Below are positions 17,324 to 26,240 of a stretch of DNA of 64,000 bases, piece by piece. The DNA comes from Halostagnicola kamekurae (GTDB lineage Archaea; Halobacteriota; Halobacteria; Halobacteriales; Natrialbaceae). The stretch covers positions 1,116,001 through 1,180,000 of the forward strand of contig NZ_FOZS01000002.1 in assembly GCF_900116205.1 (NCBI RefSeq), in the 5' to 3' direction. How positions within the stretch are numbered: the stretch's first letter is position 1; each line of letters starts with the position of its first letter. Made by a program: the position numbers and the translations under genes. The notes beneath the pieces are model-generated. The model was not told the origin of the DNA, did no database searches, and saw only the letters and a list, made by a program, of their open reading frames with translations.

Positions 17324-17788
17324 ATGAACAGACGGGCCGTGCTCGCCGGATCCGTTGCGATTTCGCTCGCCGGCTGCCTGAACAGGGGGCGAGGTCGCGG
17401 GAATCAGGGCTCGGATCGGATCAGGGAGACCGGCGATATCGAACTGCTTATCGACGGCTCCGAGTTCGACCTCTCGCAGGACAAGTTCCAGTCCGAGAAC
17501 GTCGACGACGAGTCGCTCTCCTTTCACCTCCACGAGGGCGACGACGACTGGTATATGGAAGGGAAGAGCCGCGTGACCATCGCGGAGGGCCTCGACTTGC
17601 TCCCGGCGTTCGAGTACACACAGGAGAACGGAACGCGTCGGCTCACGATCGACGGCACGACGTACGACGAGAGCGAGGACGGAACCGAAATCTCGAGTTT
17701 CGTCGACGGCGAGGAGGTCGACCCAGCCGAATACACGCTGGCCGACGGCGACGACCTGCGGATCGAGATCACCACCGACGAATCCTAG
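17324..17788 (+). CDS. small Tat/Sec lipoprotein
   Basis: This 154-residue protein starts MNRRAVLAGSVAISLAGCLN, with an RR near the N-terminus and a lipobox LAGC, so it is a membrane-anchored lipoprotein facing outward. The mature part begins with a Gly/Arg linker and continues with an acidic domain that has repeated beta strands (HLHEGDDDWYMEGKSRVTIA). The domain is not recognised. Its stop and the stop of the convergent HD gene share a CTAG, an overlap of four bases. Confidence 0.8.
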   Translation: MNRRAVLAGSVAISLAGCLNRGRGRGNQGSDRIRETGDIELLIDGSEFDLSQDKFQSENVDDESLSFHLHEGDDDWYMEGKSRVTIAEGLDLLPAFEYTQENGTRRLTIDGTTYDESEDGTEISSFVDGEEVDPAEYTLADGDDLRIEITTDES

Positions 17789-19026
17789 GCGCTCGAGTCG
17801 CCGCCGAACTGATCCAGTGTCGTGTACAACCCGTCCCGAACGTCGCTGACCAGCGGCCCGTCGATGTCCAGTCCGAGAACGTCGAGGGCCGCACGACCGA
17901 CCCGCACGCTCGAGTCTGCAGGCGAGTAGACGCCGAGTCGCCACTGTGAGTACTGGGCCCCGCGCAAGGCGTCGACGAGCGGTGACTGCTGGCCAAGCGA
18001 CCGTACCTCGCCGTTTACCATCACTCGAGACGTCGACTCCGTCATCGACGGTCGGCCCGGAACGTCCAGGATCACCGCGTCCGCGTCGACGCCGGCCTCG
18101 GCGGCGATCTCGCGTTCGAACTCGCGAATCGTCTCGTGGTCGGCCTCGATGATCCCGCCGGGCACGTCGTCGATTTCCGCCCAGACGGCGCGCTTGTAGA
18201 GGTCACGGTGATCGAGCCTACGGGCGTACGCCGCCGTCTCGGGACTCGAGCGCAACGCGGCGATCAGATCGTAGTCGTCCATGCGCTGGAGCGTCGCCGC
18301 GTCGGTCTCGGTCCGCTCTATGAGCCGCTCGCCCGCTCGTCTGAGCATCGCCTTGCTGATCCGAGCGACGCTGTGACTGTAGACGGTCGGGTTCATGAGC
18401 GCCCGCGCGACGAGGAGGCTCTCTGCGGTCTGGACGTTCCCCTCGGCGAGGACGAGTTCGCCGTCGACGAAGGAGAGTTCGCGAACGAGGCGTCCGTGGT
18501 CGATGGTTCCGTACGGGACGCCGGTGTGGTGGGCGTCTCGGACGAGGTAGTCCATCCGATCCACGTCGAGTTCGCCCGATATCAGCTGGCCGAATCGTCC
18601 GTCGCCGGCGACGAGATCCGCGACCGACGCCGGGTCGAGGTCGTGCGCTCGAAGGACGTCCCCGACCGCGCCGTCGGCCAGCAGGTCGTGGACGTCGTCG
18701 TGGTATCGGCCCGTCCGGCGGTGGGTCACCGACTCGAGGTTGTGACTGAACGGACCGTGTCCCACGTCGTGCAAGAGCGCGGCGGCCTGGACGCGCTTGG
18801 CCAGTGGCCCGTCCACGCCGAGTTGCTCGAGTGCCTGACACGCGAGGTGATAGACGCCGAGGCTGTGCTCGAATCGGGTGTGGTTCGCCGATGGATAGAC
18901 CAGCGACACGGTTCCGAGTTGTCTGATCCGTCGGAGCCGTTGCATCTGGGGCGTGTCGATCAGCTCTCGAGCGACGCCCTCGATCTGAATGTGGTCGTGG
19001 ACGCTATCCTTGATCACCTTCATCAC
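17785..19026 (-). CDS. HD-domain phosphohydrolase (dGTPase/SAMHD1-like)
   Basis: This 413-residue protein starts MMKVIKDSVHDHIQIEGVAREL, the usual opening of this family. The HD metal site is split as in the family: NHTRFEHSLGVYHLA provides R-x-x-H and ALLHDVGHGPFSHNLE provides HD and further His ligands; a later Asp is in DYLVRDAHHTGVPYG. It probably hydrolyses nucleotides or nucleotide-linked substrates; dNTPase activity is an inference from the family. The 3' end overlaps the convergent lipoprotein gene. Confidence 0.92.
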   Translation of the reverse strand: MMKVIKDSVHDHIQIEGVARELIDTPQMQRLRRIRQLGTVSLVYPSANHTRFEHSLGVYHLACQALEQLGVDGPLAKRVQAAALLHDVGHGPFSHNLESVTHRRTGRYHDDVHDLLADGAVGDVLRAHDLDPASVADLVAGDGRFGQLISGELDVDRMDYLVRDAHHTGVPYGTIDHGRLVRELSFVDGELVLAEGNVQTAESLLVARALMNPTVYSHSVARISKAMLRRAGERLIERTETDAATLQRMDDYDLIAALRSSPETAAYARRLDHRDLYKRAVWAEIDDVPGGIIEADHETIREFEREIAAEAGVDADAVILDVPGRPSMTESTSRVMVNGEVRSLGQQSPLVDALRGAQYSQWRLGVYSPADSSVRVGRAALDVLGLDIDGPLVSDVRDGLYTTLDQFGGDSSA

Positions 19027-19321
19027 CGGCGTTTCGGCCGGATACTACAAAAACCGTCGTGTCACAGTGGAGATTGTTTCCCGGTTACATCCTCTGAGAC
19101 GGCCGTCCACGCGCTATAGCAGTATTAGTAAAATCCAAATGGAACTGATGGCCCCACCGTCACGACGGCCAAACCCAAAGTATTACAACCAATCTTTCAC
19201 TACCTAAAGTTAAATTGATTACCGTGCGCTGGTGGTTCGATTACGGTCGGTCAGGCGGCAGGCGTCTCGAGACCGCAGAACGTCTAGTCGTCGGCTGCGA
19301 CGTGCCCGGAGTTGATACCCC
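19027..19321. other. A+T-richer intergenic region upstream of the ABC operon
   Basis: About 295 bases lie between the divergent HD gene and the peptide transporter operon. A clearly A+T-richer block covers about 19115-19225 and includes CTTTCACTACCTAAAGTTAAATTG-like sequence. Possible TATA elements there would leave a leader of about 100 bases before the GTG at 19322. I see no RNA gene, repeat array or ORF that looks real. Confidence 0.4.
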
Positions 19322-20275
19322 GTGATACGTGCCCTCTTTCGACGCCTCGGGTCGTTCGCGGTCGTGCTCGCCGGCGTTTCCTTTCTCACCTACGGGCTCG
19401 TGTTTCTCACGCCGGGCGATCCGGCGTCGACGATCCTTCGAGAGCAACGTCAGAGCCCGCCATCGAGCGCCGCAACCGAAGCGTTTCGCGCGGAACACGG
19501 CCTCGACGAACCGTTCGTGACGCAGTACGTTTCGTGGCTGACGGACGCAGTTCGAGGCGATCTCGGCACCTCTTATGCCCGTTCGGAGCCGGTATCGTCG
19601 CTGCTGATCGAGTACCTTCCGAACACGCTCGAGCTAGCCCTCGCGGCGATCGGTATCTCGCTGCTGCTGGCCGTTCCGACGGGCGTCGTCAGCGCCGTCT
19701 ATCACGACACCTGGATCGATCGAACCGGCCAGCTCGTCGCGACCCTGGGCGTTTCGATGCCGAACTTCTGGCTCGGATACCTCCTGATTCTCGTCTGCTC
19801 GCTCCGGCTCGGGCTGACGCCCGTTTCGGGCGCTGGAACGATCGATCACCTCGTGCTCCCCGCGATCACGCTCGGCACCGCGACGGCGGCGGTCCTCACG
19901 CGATTGGTTCGCGCCTCGATGCTCGAGGCGCTCGAGGCGGAGTACGTCGATACCGCGCGGTCGAAAGGCGTCCGCGAGCGGGTCGTGGTGACCAAACACG
20001 CGCTTCGAAACGCCCTCGTCCCCGTCCTGGCGCTCGTCGGCCTCCAGTTCGGGTTCGTGCTCAACGGCGCGGTCGTCGTCGAAGTCGTCTTCCAGCGACC
20101 GGGCCTCGGAACCCTGCTCGTCGACGCGGTCTTCGCTCGAGACGTTCCGGTTATCCAGGGCGTCGTGCTCGTGACCGCGACCGCGTTCGTCGCCATCAAC
20201 CAGCTCGTGGACCTCGCCTCGCTCGCGCTCGATCCGAGACTCGAGCCGACGTCGATCGGCGGTGGTGCCCGATGA
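19322..20275 (+). CDS. dppB: peptide ABC transporter permease, DppB-like
   Basis: This 317-residue permease has a GTG start at 19322. It has an N-terminal membrane helix, the family N-domain (VFLTPGDPASTILREQ, GLDEPFVTQYVSWLTDAV), five further helices and the EAA loop region near DTARSKGVRERVVVTKHALRNA. The DPP/OPP permease family imports di- and oligopeptides, and in haloarchaea also other small solutes. It is the first gene of a tight operon; the next start overlaps in ATGA. Confidence 0.93.
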   Translation: MIRALFRRLGSFAVVLAGVSFLTYGLVFLTPGDPASTILREQRQSPPSSAATEAFRAEHGLDEPFVTQYVSWLTDAVRGDLGTSYARSEPVSSLLIEYLPNTLELALAAIGISLLLAVPTGVVSAVYHDTWIDRTGQLVATLGVSMPNFWLGYLLILVCSLRLGLTPVSGAGTIDHLVLPAITLGTATAAVLTRLVRASMLEALEAEYVDTARSKGVRERVVVTKHALRNALVPVLALVGLQFGFVLNGAVVVEVVFQRPGLGTLLVDAVFARDVPVIQGVVLVTATAFVAINQLVDLASLALDPRLEPTSIGGGAR

Positions 20276-21201
20276 GCGAGTCGGACACCGCCGGTGACCG
20301 AGCGCGTCTCGTCGCGAGTCGGCTCGTCGACGCGGTTCGCGAACGTTCCGCCACGCGCGCCGGGACGAGGCTCCGTTCGAACGGACAGGTTCGCCTCGGC
20401 AGCGCGATCGTCGGCACGCTCGCTCTCGTCGCTCTCGTCGGCCCGCTGGTCGCACCCTACGATCCGACCGCGCAGGTGCTCGAGGCTCGACTTCGGGGCC
20501 CGACGCTCGCCCACCCGCTCGGAACCGACGCGCTGGGCCGGGACGTGGCCACCCGCATCGTCTACGGGGCGCGCGTCTCGCTCGGGCTCTCCCTGGTTGC
20601 GACGGGCGTCCGGGTCGTTCTCGGTACGACGATCGGGCTCCTAGCGGGTGTCAGCGGGGGCATCGTCGACGCGGCGTTGATGCGACTGGTCGACGTCCAA
20701 CTCGCGTTTCCGGGCCTGATCCTCGCGCTCGTGATCGCGGGCACGCTCGGACCGAGCCTGCCCAACGTTGTAATCGCGCTCTCGGTGGTCGGGTGGGCCA
20801 CCTACGCGCGGGTCGTCCGCGGGGCCGTCCTCGGCGTCAAAGAACAGCCGTTCGTGGAGTCGGCCCGCCTCTATGGCACCCCCGTCCGCCGGATCGCGAG
20901 ACGCCACCTGTTGCCGAGCGTCGTCAGTCCGGTCGTCGTTCTGGCGACGCTCAACCTCGGCACCGTTATCCTGGCCGCCGCCGGCCTCTCGTTTCTCGGC
21001 CTCGGCGCGCAACCGCCGACGGCCGAGTGGGGGACGATGATCGCCGACGGCCGCACGTACCTTCGGTCCGCACCGTGGCTCATCACCGCTCCCGGCGTCG
21101 CGATCGCGCTCACCGTGATCGGGTGTAACTCGCTGGGGGACGGACTGCGCGACGCCCTGGATCCGAACCACCTCGAGGACGGAAAACGGAGGCGATCTTG
21201 A
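20272..21201 (+). CDS. dppC: peptide ABC transporter permease, DppC-like
   Basis: This 309-residue second permease starts at ATG 20272, overlapping dppB in ATGA. After a soluble N-terminus it has the family landmark APYDPTAQVLEARLRGPTL followed by HPLGTDALGRDVATRIVYGA, then five or six helices with the EAA-type loop ESARLYGTPVRRIARRHLLP. It pairs with DppB to form the translocation pore. The in-frame open sequence upstream of 20272 is only a shadow of dppB. Confidence 0.93.
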   Translation: MSESDTAGDRARLVASRLVDAVRERSATRAGTRLRSNGQVRLGSAIVGTLALVALVGPLVAPYDPTAQVLEARLRGPTLAHPLGTDALGRDVATRIVYGARVSLGLSLVATGVRVVLGTTIGLLAGVSGGIVDAALMRLVDVQLAFPGLILALVIAGTLGPSLPNVVIALSVVGWATYARVVRGAVLGVKEQPFVESARLYGTPVRRIARRHLLPSVVSPVVVLATLNLGTVILAAAGLSFLGLGAQPPTAEWGTMIADGRTYLRSAPWLITAPGVAIALTVIGCNSLGDGLRDALDPNHLEDGKRRRS

Positions 21202-21202
21202 C

Positions 21203-23518
21203 GTGGGTGCGACGCTGACGGTCGAGGACCTCCACGTTCGGTTCCAGAACGGCTCGGACCCGGTATACGCCGTCAACGGGGCGTCGTTCGAACTCAGGGC
21301 CGGCGAAACCGTCGGACTCGTCGGCGAGAGCGGCTGTGGCAAGTCGGTCACGGCGCGATCGATCGTCGGCCTCGAGGAGCCGGGGGAAATCGTCGAGGGG
21401 AGCATCGAGTTCGACGGAATCGAGACGACGACCGCCGACGACCGCACGCGTCGACGCCTGCGCGCTCGAGCGCTCGCGCTCGTGTTTCAAGACCCGTCGA
21501 CGGCGCTCAATCCGGTCTACACGGTCGGCGAGCAGATCGCGGAGGCGATCCGAGCATCGAGAAGGGTAGGCGGGCAGTCGATACTAGAGGAACTCGCCAC
21601 GAGCGTACGTTCTCGTCTTCGGACTCGACGGACGAGACAGCGCGTCCTCGAGTTGTTAGAGACCGTGGGCATCCCGCGGCCCGAGGCGCTGATCGACGCC
21701 TACCCCCACCAGTGTAGCGGCGGCATGCGTCAGCGGATACTGCTCGCCATCGCGCTCGCTCGCCGGCCCGAGATCCTGATCGCCGACGAGCCGACAACGG
21801 GACTCGACACGACGACCCAGCGCGCGGTTCTCGATCGACTCGAGGCGCTCACTGACGCCACCGAGATGGGCGTGCTCCTGATCAGTCACGACTTCGGGGT
21901 CGTCGCCGAACGCTGCGACCGCGTTCTCGTCATGTACGACGGCGACATCGTCGAGCGGGGGCCGGTCGATTCGATTCGTTCGAACCCCGCTCACCCGTAC
22001 ACGAAGACGCTTCTCGGCTGTCTTCCCGGCCGATCCGACCCCCGAGTATTCGATCGGTCCGATCCAGGGTCGCGACCGTCGATGTCCTCCGGATCGCCGT
22101 CGGATCGCTCGGCTCCGCCGTCCGGGTGCGTCTTCGCCGATCGCTGTTCGTTCGCGCGATCGACCTGTCGGGAACGGAGTCAGCCGACGGTCGCCGTGGG
22201 CGGCGAGCGCTCGAGCCGACTCGAGAGCGACGCCCACACCGTTCGCTGCGGCGTGCGGGAGGCGAGGGAGGCGACGCTCGAGTCGATGCCGACGCGGGAC
22301 CCAACCCGGTCCACGGACGGCCTCGACGCGAACGGTTCGTCTCGTGAGCGAGGCAGCGACCCGAAGCCGATGGTCGACGGTGGGTCGACCGTCCGCCGTC
22401 GGCGCGTCGATGCCGAGGCGTCGATAGAGTCCGCCACCTCCGCCCCGAACGCTTCCGGTCCGTCCGGCGAGCGCTCGGACCGACCCCTGATCGAACTCGA
22501 GGACGTGCGAAAGCGCTTCCGACGGTCCGAATCGCTCGTCGATCGGCTCCCGTGGCTCGGAGCGGACGACCCCATCCGCGCGGTCAGAGGCGTCTCGCTC
22601 GAGCTATCGTCGGGCGAGACGCTCGGGCTCGTCGGCGAGAGCGGCTGCGGGAAATCGACGCTCGCGCGGCTCGTCACCGGAATCGAGGTGCCGACGGCGG
22701 GGGCCGTTCGCCTTCGCGGAGAGGCCGTCGGCGGCGTCGACTCCCGGACGAACGACCAGCTCGCCGAGATCGGCACCGTCTTCCAAAATCCGGGAGCGAG
22801 TCTCAATCCGAAGCGGACGGTCGGCCAGTCGATCGCAGAGCCGCTGATCGAGGCCGGGTGGGACGACGCGCGGCGGGCGGATCGCGTCGACGAAGTCCTC
22901 TCGCTCGTGGCGCTCTCGCCCGATCTGGCCAATCGGTATCCGCGTCAGCTCTCGGGCGGGCAACGCCAGCGCGTCGCGATCGCTCGAGCGCTCGCGCCGG
23001 AGCCGTCGGTGCTCGTCCTCGACGAGCCGACGGCCGCCCTCGACCCGTCGACGCAGGCGACGATACTAAGCCTCCTCGCGGACCTTCAGGACCGACTCGA
23101 GATCGCGTACCTGTTCGTTTCCCACGATCTCGCGGTCGTGCGGACCGTCGCCGACCGCGTCGCGACGATGTACCTCGGGCGGTTCGTCGAGGTCGGACCG
23201 GTCGATCGGACGATGTCCGACCCGACGCATCCGTACACTCAGGCGTTGCTGGACGCCAGCCCGCGGCTATCCGCGTCTGATGGGTCCGACGACCGTCGGC
23301 TCGCCGGTGACCCGCCGGACCCGTCGGCGCCGCCAGAGGGATGTGCGTTCCACCCCCGCTGCCCGGCCGCGACCGAGGAGTGCACTCGAGTCGATCCGTC
23401 GCTCGAGGCGACGGGCGATTCGAAGTCTCGGTGCCTGTACGCGCCGGATTGGACGGCAACAGACCAGCGGTCGAATACCGATCGGGCGGGCCGATCGAAC
23501 GACGCTAACTCAAAATGA
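21203..23518 (+). CDS. dppD: fused double ABC ATPase, DppD-DppF type
   Basis: This 771-residue protein carries two complete ATPases. The first (residues ~1-330) has Walker A GESGCGKS, signature CSGGMRQR and Walker B ILIADEPTTG. The second (~430-771) has Walker A GESGCGKS, signature LSGGQRQR and Walker B VLVLDEPTAA. Each half ends in the Cys-containing oligopeptide-transporter C-terminal module (CVFADRCSFARSTC and CAFHPRCPAATEEC). They are joined by a ~100-residue low-complexity linker. The family normally has separate DppD and DppF proteins. GTG start at 21203, one base after dppC. Confidence 0.93.
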   Translation: MGATLTVEDLHVRFQNGSDPVYAVNGASFELRAGETVGLVGESGCGKSVTARSIVGLEEPGEIVEGSIEFDGIETTTADDRTRRRLRARALALVFQDPSTALNPVYTVGEQIAEAIRASRRVGGQSILEELATSVRSRLRTRRTRQRVLELLETVGIPRPEALIDAYPHQCSGGMRQRILLAIALARRPEILIADEPTTGLDTTTQRAVLDRLEALTDATEMGVLLISHDFGVVAERCDRVLVMYDGDIVERGPVDSIRSNPAHPYTKTLLGCLPGRSDPRVFDRSDPGSRPSMSSGSPSDRSAPPSGCVFADRCSFARSTCRERSQPTVAVGGERSSRLESDAHTVRCGVREAREATLESMPTRDPTRSTDGLDANGSSRERGSDPKPMVDGGSTVRRRRVDAEASIESATSAPNASGPSGERSDRPLIELEDVRKRFRRSESLVDRLPWLGADDPIRAVRGVSLELSSGETLGLVGESGCGKSTLARLVTGIEVPTAGAVRLRGEAVGGVDSRTNDQLAEIGTVFQNPGASLNPKRTVGQSIAEPLIEAGWDDARRADRVDEVLSLVALSPDLANRYPRQLSGGQRQRVAIARALAPEPSVLVLDEPTAALDPSTQATILSLLADLQDRLEIAYLFVSHDLAVVRTVADRVATMYLGRFVEVGPVDRTMSDPTHPYTQALLDASPRLSASDGSDDRRLAGDPPDPSAPPEGCAFHPRCPAATEECTRVDPSLEATGDSKSRCLYAPDWTATDQRSNTDRAGRSNDANSK

Positions 23519-25065
23519 GCGATCGAATACCGACGCAGCTAAATCGACGTACCGCGCTGAAAACGGCCGCCGGAGCCGGCGTCCTCGCGCTCGCCGGTTG
23601 TCTCTCGAGCGATATCGAGACGGCCGACATGCGCATCGGCGCGCCGTGGGAAGCCTCCCCCGATCCGCTCGACGGCGGCAGCATGCTCCGACGCCTCGGC
23701 GTCACGGAAGCGCTGGTGGGCGTCGATTACGACGCGAACCCGGCACCCGAACTCGCGACCGACTGGGAGCGCCGCGACGAGCGCCGCTGGCAGTTCACGC
23801 TGCGCGAGGACGTGACCTTCCACGACGGCGACTCCCTCGACGCGGCGGCCGCAGTCGAATCGCTAGAGCGCACGCTCGAGTCGGCCGCCTTCGCGGCGCT
23901 TCCGATCGAAGGGGTCGAGGCCACGGACGACGCCACGGTCATCGTCGAGACCGAAACCCCGTTTTCGCCCCTTCCGGCCCACCTCTCGCGAAACGAGGCG
24001 GTGATTCTGAACCCGGCCACGTTCGACGAGGACGGCTCGGTCTCGGAGCCGGTCAGCACCGGGCCGTTCGCCGTCGACTCCTTCGAGAGCGCCGGCGGGC
24101 TCTCGTGTACTCGACACGCGGCGTATCACGGCGACGAGCCGGCGATCGAATCCGTCCGCTACGAACGCGTCGAGGACGACCAGACGCGGCGCATGAAACT
24201 CGAGGGCGGCGAACTCGAGATGGCGAGAATCCTGCCGCGACGGGCGATCGACGCGCTCGAATCGGCCGACGGTATCGACGTGTACACGCCCGAGATCCCA
24301 CGGATCAGGTTCCTGACGTTCGATACGACCTCGGCGCCGTTCGACGACGAACGCGTCCGGCGGGCGGCGAACTACGCGATGGATCTCGAGTCGCTCACCG
24401 AGTCGGTCCTCGAGGGCGTCGACGATCCGGCCGTGGGACCGTTTTCGACGGACGTCACCGAGTGGGCGAACCCCGATCTGGACGGCTACGGCCACGACCC
24501 CGAGCGGGCTCGCGGCCTGCTCTCAGATGCGGGTTGGTCGGCCGACCCCGGGCAAGACGGCGTTCGAACGCGCGACGGAGAGCCGCTCGAGATCGAGATC
24601 CCCACGTTCGACGCCAGGAGCCTCCCGCTGATCGCCAAGGTGTTGCAATCGGACCTCTCGGCGGTCGGCTTCGACGTCGACGTGCGGACGATCGAGTACA
24701 ACGCCATGCTCGAGCAGGTCAGCCAGGGCTCGTTCGACGCCTACCTCACGTCGTGGGGGACGCTCTACTATCCGGACCCCGACCGACTCGCCGAGCTGTT
24801 CCACTCCGAGGAGGCGACGCTCCACCACGGCTACGAAAACGAGACCGTCGATACGCTCCTCGAGGAAGCGCGCAAACTAACGAGTCGGAGGGCGCGAAAA
24901 GACCGCTATTACGAGATCCAATCGATCGTTCTCGAGGAGTCGCCGGTCGCGTTTCTCACGAACTACACGACCGTCGTCGCGACCCAGACCGATGTGAACG
25001 GCTACGAACCGCACCCGGTCGAATCGCGGTACGGCCTCGAGTCGATCACCGTCGGCGACGAGTGA
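23515..25065 (+). CDS. dppA: peptide ABC transporter substrate-binding lipoprotein
   Basis: This 516-residue SBP_bac_5 protein has an N-terminal signal with lipobox (VLALAGCLS), so it is anchored outside the membrane. Family landmarks are VTEALVGVDYDANPAPELATDWERR, FTLREDVTFHDGDSLDAAA, STGPFAVDSFES and the C-terminal QSIVLEESPVAFLTNY. It overlaps the ATPase gene by ATGA and ends the operon. The ligand could be a peptide or another small solute; the order permease-permease-ATPase-receptor is unusual but conserved within haloarchaea to my knowledge. Confidence 0.93.
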   Translation: MSDRIPTQLNRRTALKTAAGAGVLALAGCLSSDIETADMRIGAPWEASPDPLDGGSMLRRLGVTEALVGVDYDANPAPELATDWERRDERRWQFTLREDVTFHDGDSLDAAAAVESLERTLESAAFAALPIEGVEATDDATVIVETETPFSPLPAHLSRNEAVILNPATFDEDGSVSEPVSTGPFAVDSFESAGGLSCTRHAAYHGDEPAIESVRYERVEDDQTRRMKLEGGELEMARILPRRAIDALESADGIDVYTPEIPRIRFLTFDTTSAPFDDERVRRAANYAMDLESLTESVLEGVDDPAVGPFSTDVTEWANPDLDGYGHDPERARGLLSDAGWSADPGQDGVRTRDGEPLEIEIPTFDARSLPLIAKVLQSDLSAVGFDVDVRTIEYNAMLEQVSQGSFDAYLTSWGTLYYPDPDRLAELFHSEEATLHHGYENETVDTLLEEARKLTSRRARKDRYYEIQSIVLEESPVAFLTNYTTVVATQTDVNGYEPHPVESRYGLESITVGDE

Positions 25066-25095
25066 AATCGGGAACGGATACCAGCGTGGCGGACG

Positions 25096-25164
25096 CCGAG
25101 CCGATCACTCCGGCGAGGTAAACGGCGAGTCGATTCAGCGTACCTAACGGCGAGTCGATCACTC
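25096..25164. repeat. imperfect repeats of a gene 3' end
   Basis: Three imperfect copies of GGCGAGTCGATCACTC occur about 25-28 bp apart: near 25096-25111 (GCCGAGCCGATCACTC), 25124-25139 and 25149-25164. The last includes the stop of the minus-strand oxidoreductase gene (tca at 25159-25161). AACGGCGAGTCGAT is exact in the second and third copies (25121-25134 and 25146-25159). Confidence 0.65.
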
Positions 25165-26157
25165 GTTGACGAGCAGTATCTTGCCGCTGAAATCCCCTTC
25201 TTCGGCGCGTCGATGCGCTTCGGCGACGTTCTCGAACGCGAACCGGTCGTCGACGTGCGGTTCGATGACTTCGTCGTCGACCAGCGTCGCGATATCCTCG
25301 AGTTCGCGCCCGATCCGTTCCTGGTGCTCGCCGAGCAAGACCGGGAGGATAACGAGCACGACGCCGAGCTCGAGCGAGCGCTGGTGCATCGCCGAGAGGT
25401 CCTGGGTCGAACTCGACTCGGTCGTGACGACTGTGCCGTACGGTCGAACGGCCTCGAAGGCCGTCTGGATGTGGTCGTCGCCGACCGGATCGAAGACGAC
25501 GTCGAAGCCGCTGCCGCCCGTGTGTTCTGCGACGTAGGATTCGACCTCGGTTGCGGTGTAGTCGACCGTCGCGTCCGCTCCGAGCGCGCTCGCGAGTTCG
25601 CGTTTGTCGTCGCTCGAGGCCGTCGCGACCGTGTGCGCACCGAGCCAGTCCGCCACCTGCACGCCGACGTGGCCGACGCCGCCCGTCGCGCCGTAGACGA
25701 GCACGTCGTCGCCGAGCGAGACCGTCGCCTTCTCGACGAGCATCTCCCAGGCGGTGAGCGCGACGACCGGCAGCGCCGCGCTCTCCTCGAGCGAGATCGA
25801 TTCCGGAGCGCGGGCGAACGTTCCCGCGTGGCCGACGACGTAGTCGGCGAGCGAGCCCTGTCGCCCCGCGCCGCCGGGCATTCCGTACACCTCGTCTCCC
25901 TCCTCGAACCGCGTGACGTCCGCGCCAACGGCGTCGACGACGCCGGACACGTCACAGTGAAGCGCCGCGGGGAGGTCGGGTGTGAAGTCGGGAATCGCAC
26001 CCTGCCGGATCTTGTAATCGACGGGGTTGACGCTCGAGGCGACGACCTCGACGCGAATCTCCTCGGATTCGGGCTCCGGAACGTCGCGCGTGGTTTTCTC
26101 GAAGACCTCCGGATCGCCGTACTCTTCGATCACGTGGGCAGTCATCTCGGAAGACAT
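25159..26157 (-). CDS. NADPH:quinone reductase-like MDR oxidoreductase
   Basis: This 332-residue zinc-free medium-chain dehydrogenase/reductase starts MSSEMTAHVIEEYGDPEVFE. The catalytic N-domain has SSVNPVDYKIRQG and HCDVSGVVDAVG; the Rossmann fold has VYGATGGVGHVGVQVADWLGA; there is no GHE zinc motif. It is probably an NAD(P)H-dependent quinone or enone reductase in the cytoplasm. The upstream open frame to 26517 overlaps the neighbouring gene in antisense and is not coding-like. Confidence 0.9.
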   Translation of the reverse strand: MSSEMTAHVIEEYGDPEVFEKTTRDVPEPESEEIRVEVVASSVNPVDYKIRQGAIPDFTPDLPAALHCDVSGVVDAVGADVTRFEEGDEVYGMPGGAGRQGSLADYVVGHAGTFARAPESISLEESAALPVVALTAWEMLVEKATVSLGDDVLVYGATGGVGHVGVQVADWLGAHTVATASSDDKRELASALGADATVDYTATEVESYVAEHTGGSGFDVVFDPVGDDHIQTAFEAVRPYGTVVTTESSSTQDLSAMHQRSLELGVVLVILPVLLGEHQERIGRELEDIATLVDDEVIEPHVDDRFAFENVAEAHRRAEEGDFSGKILLVNE

Positions 26158-26240
26158 GTCGATTCGCCGTTCGGCCGCCGGCGGGGAATATGCGGCGGTT
26201 GCGGCGATCGAGTGTGGAGAGTTGTGGTGTCGGGAGTGGA

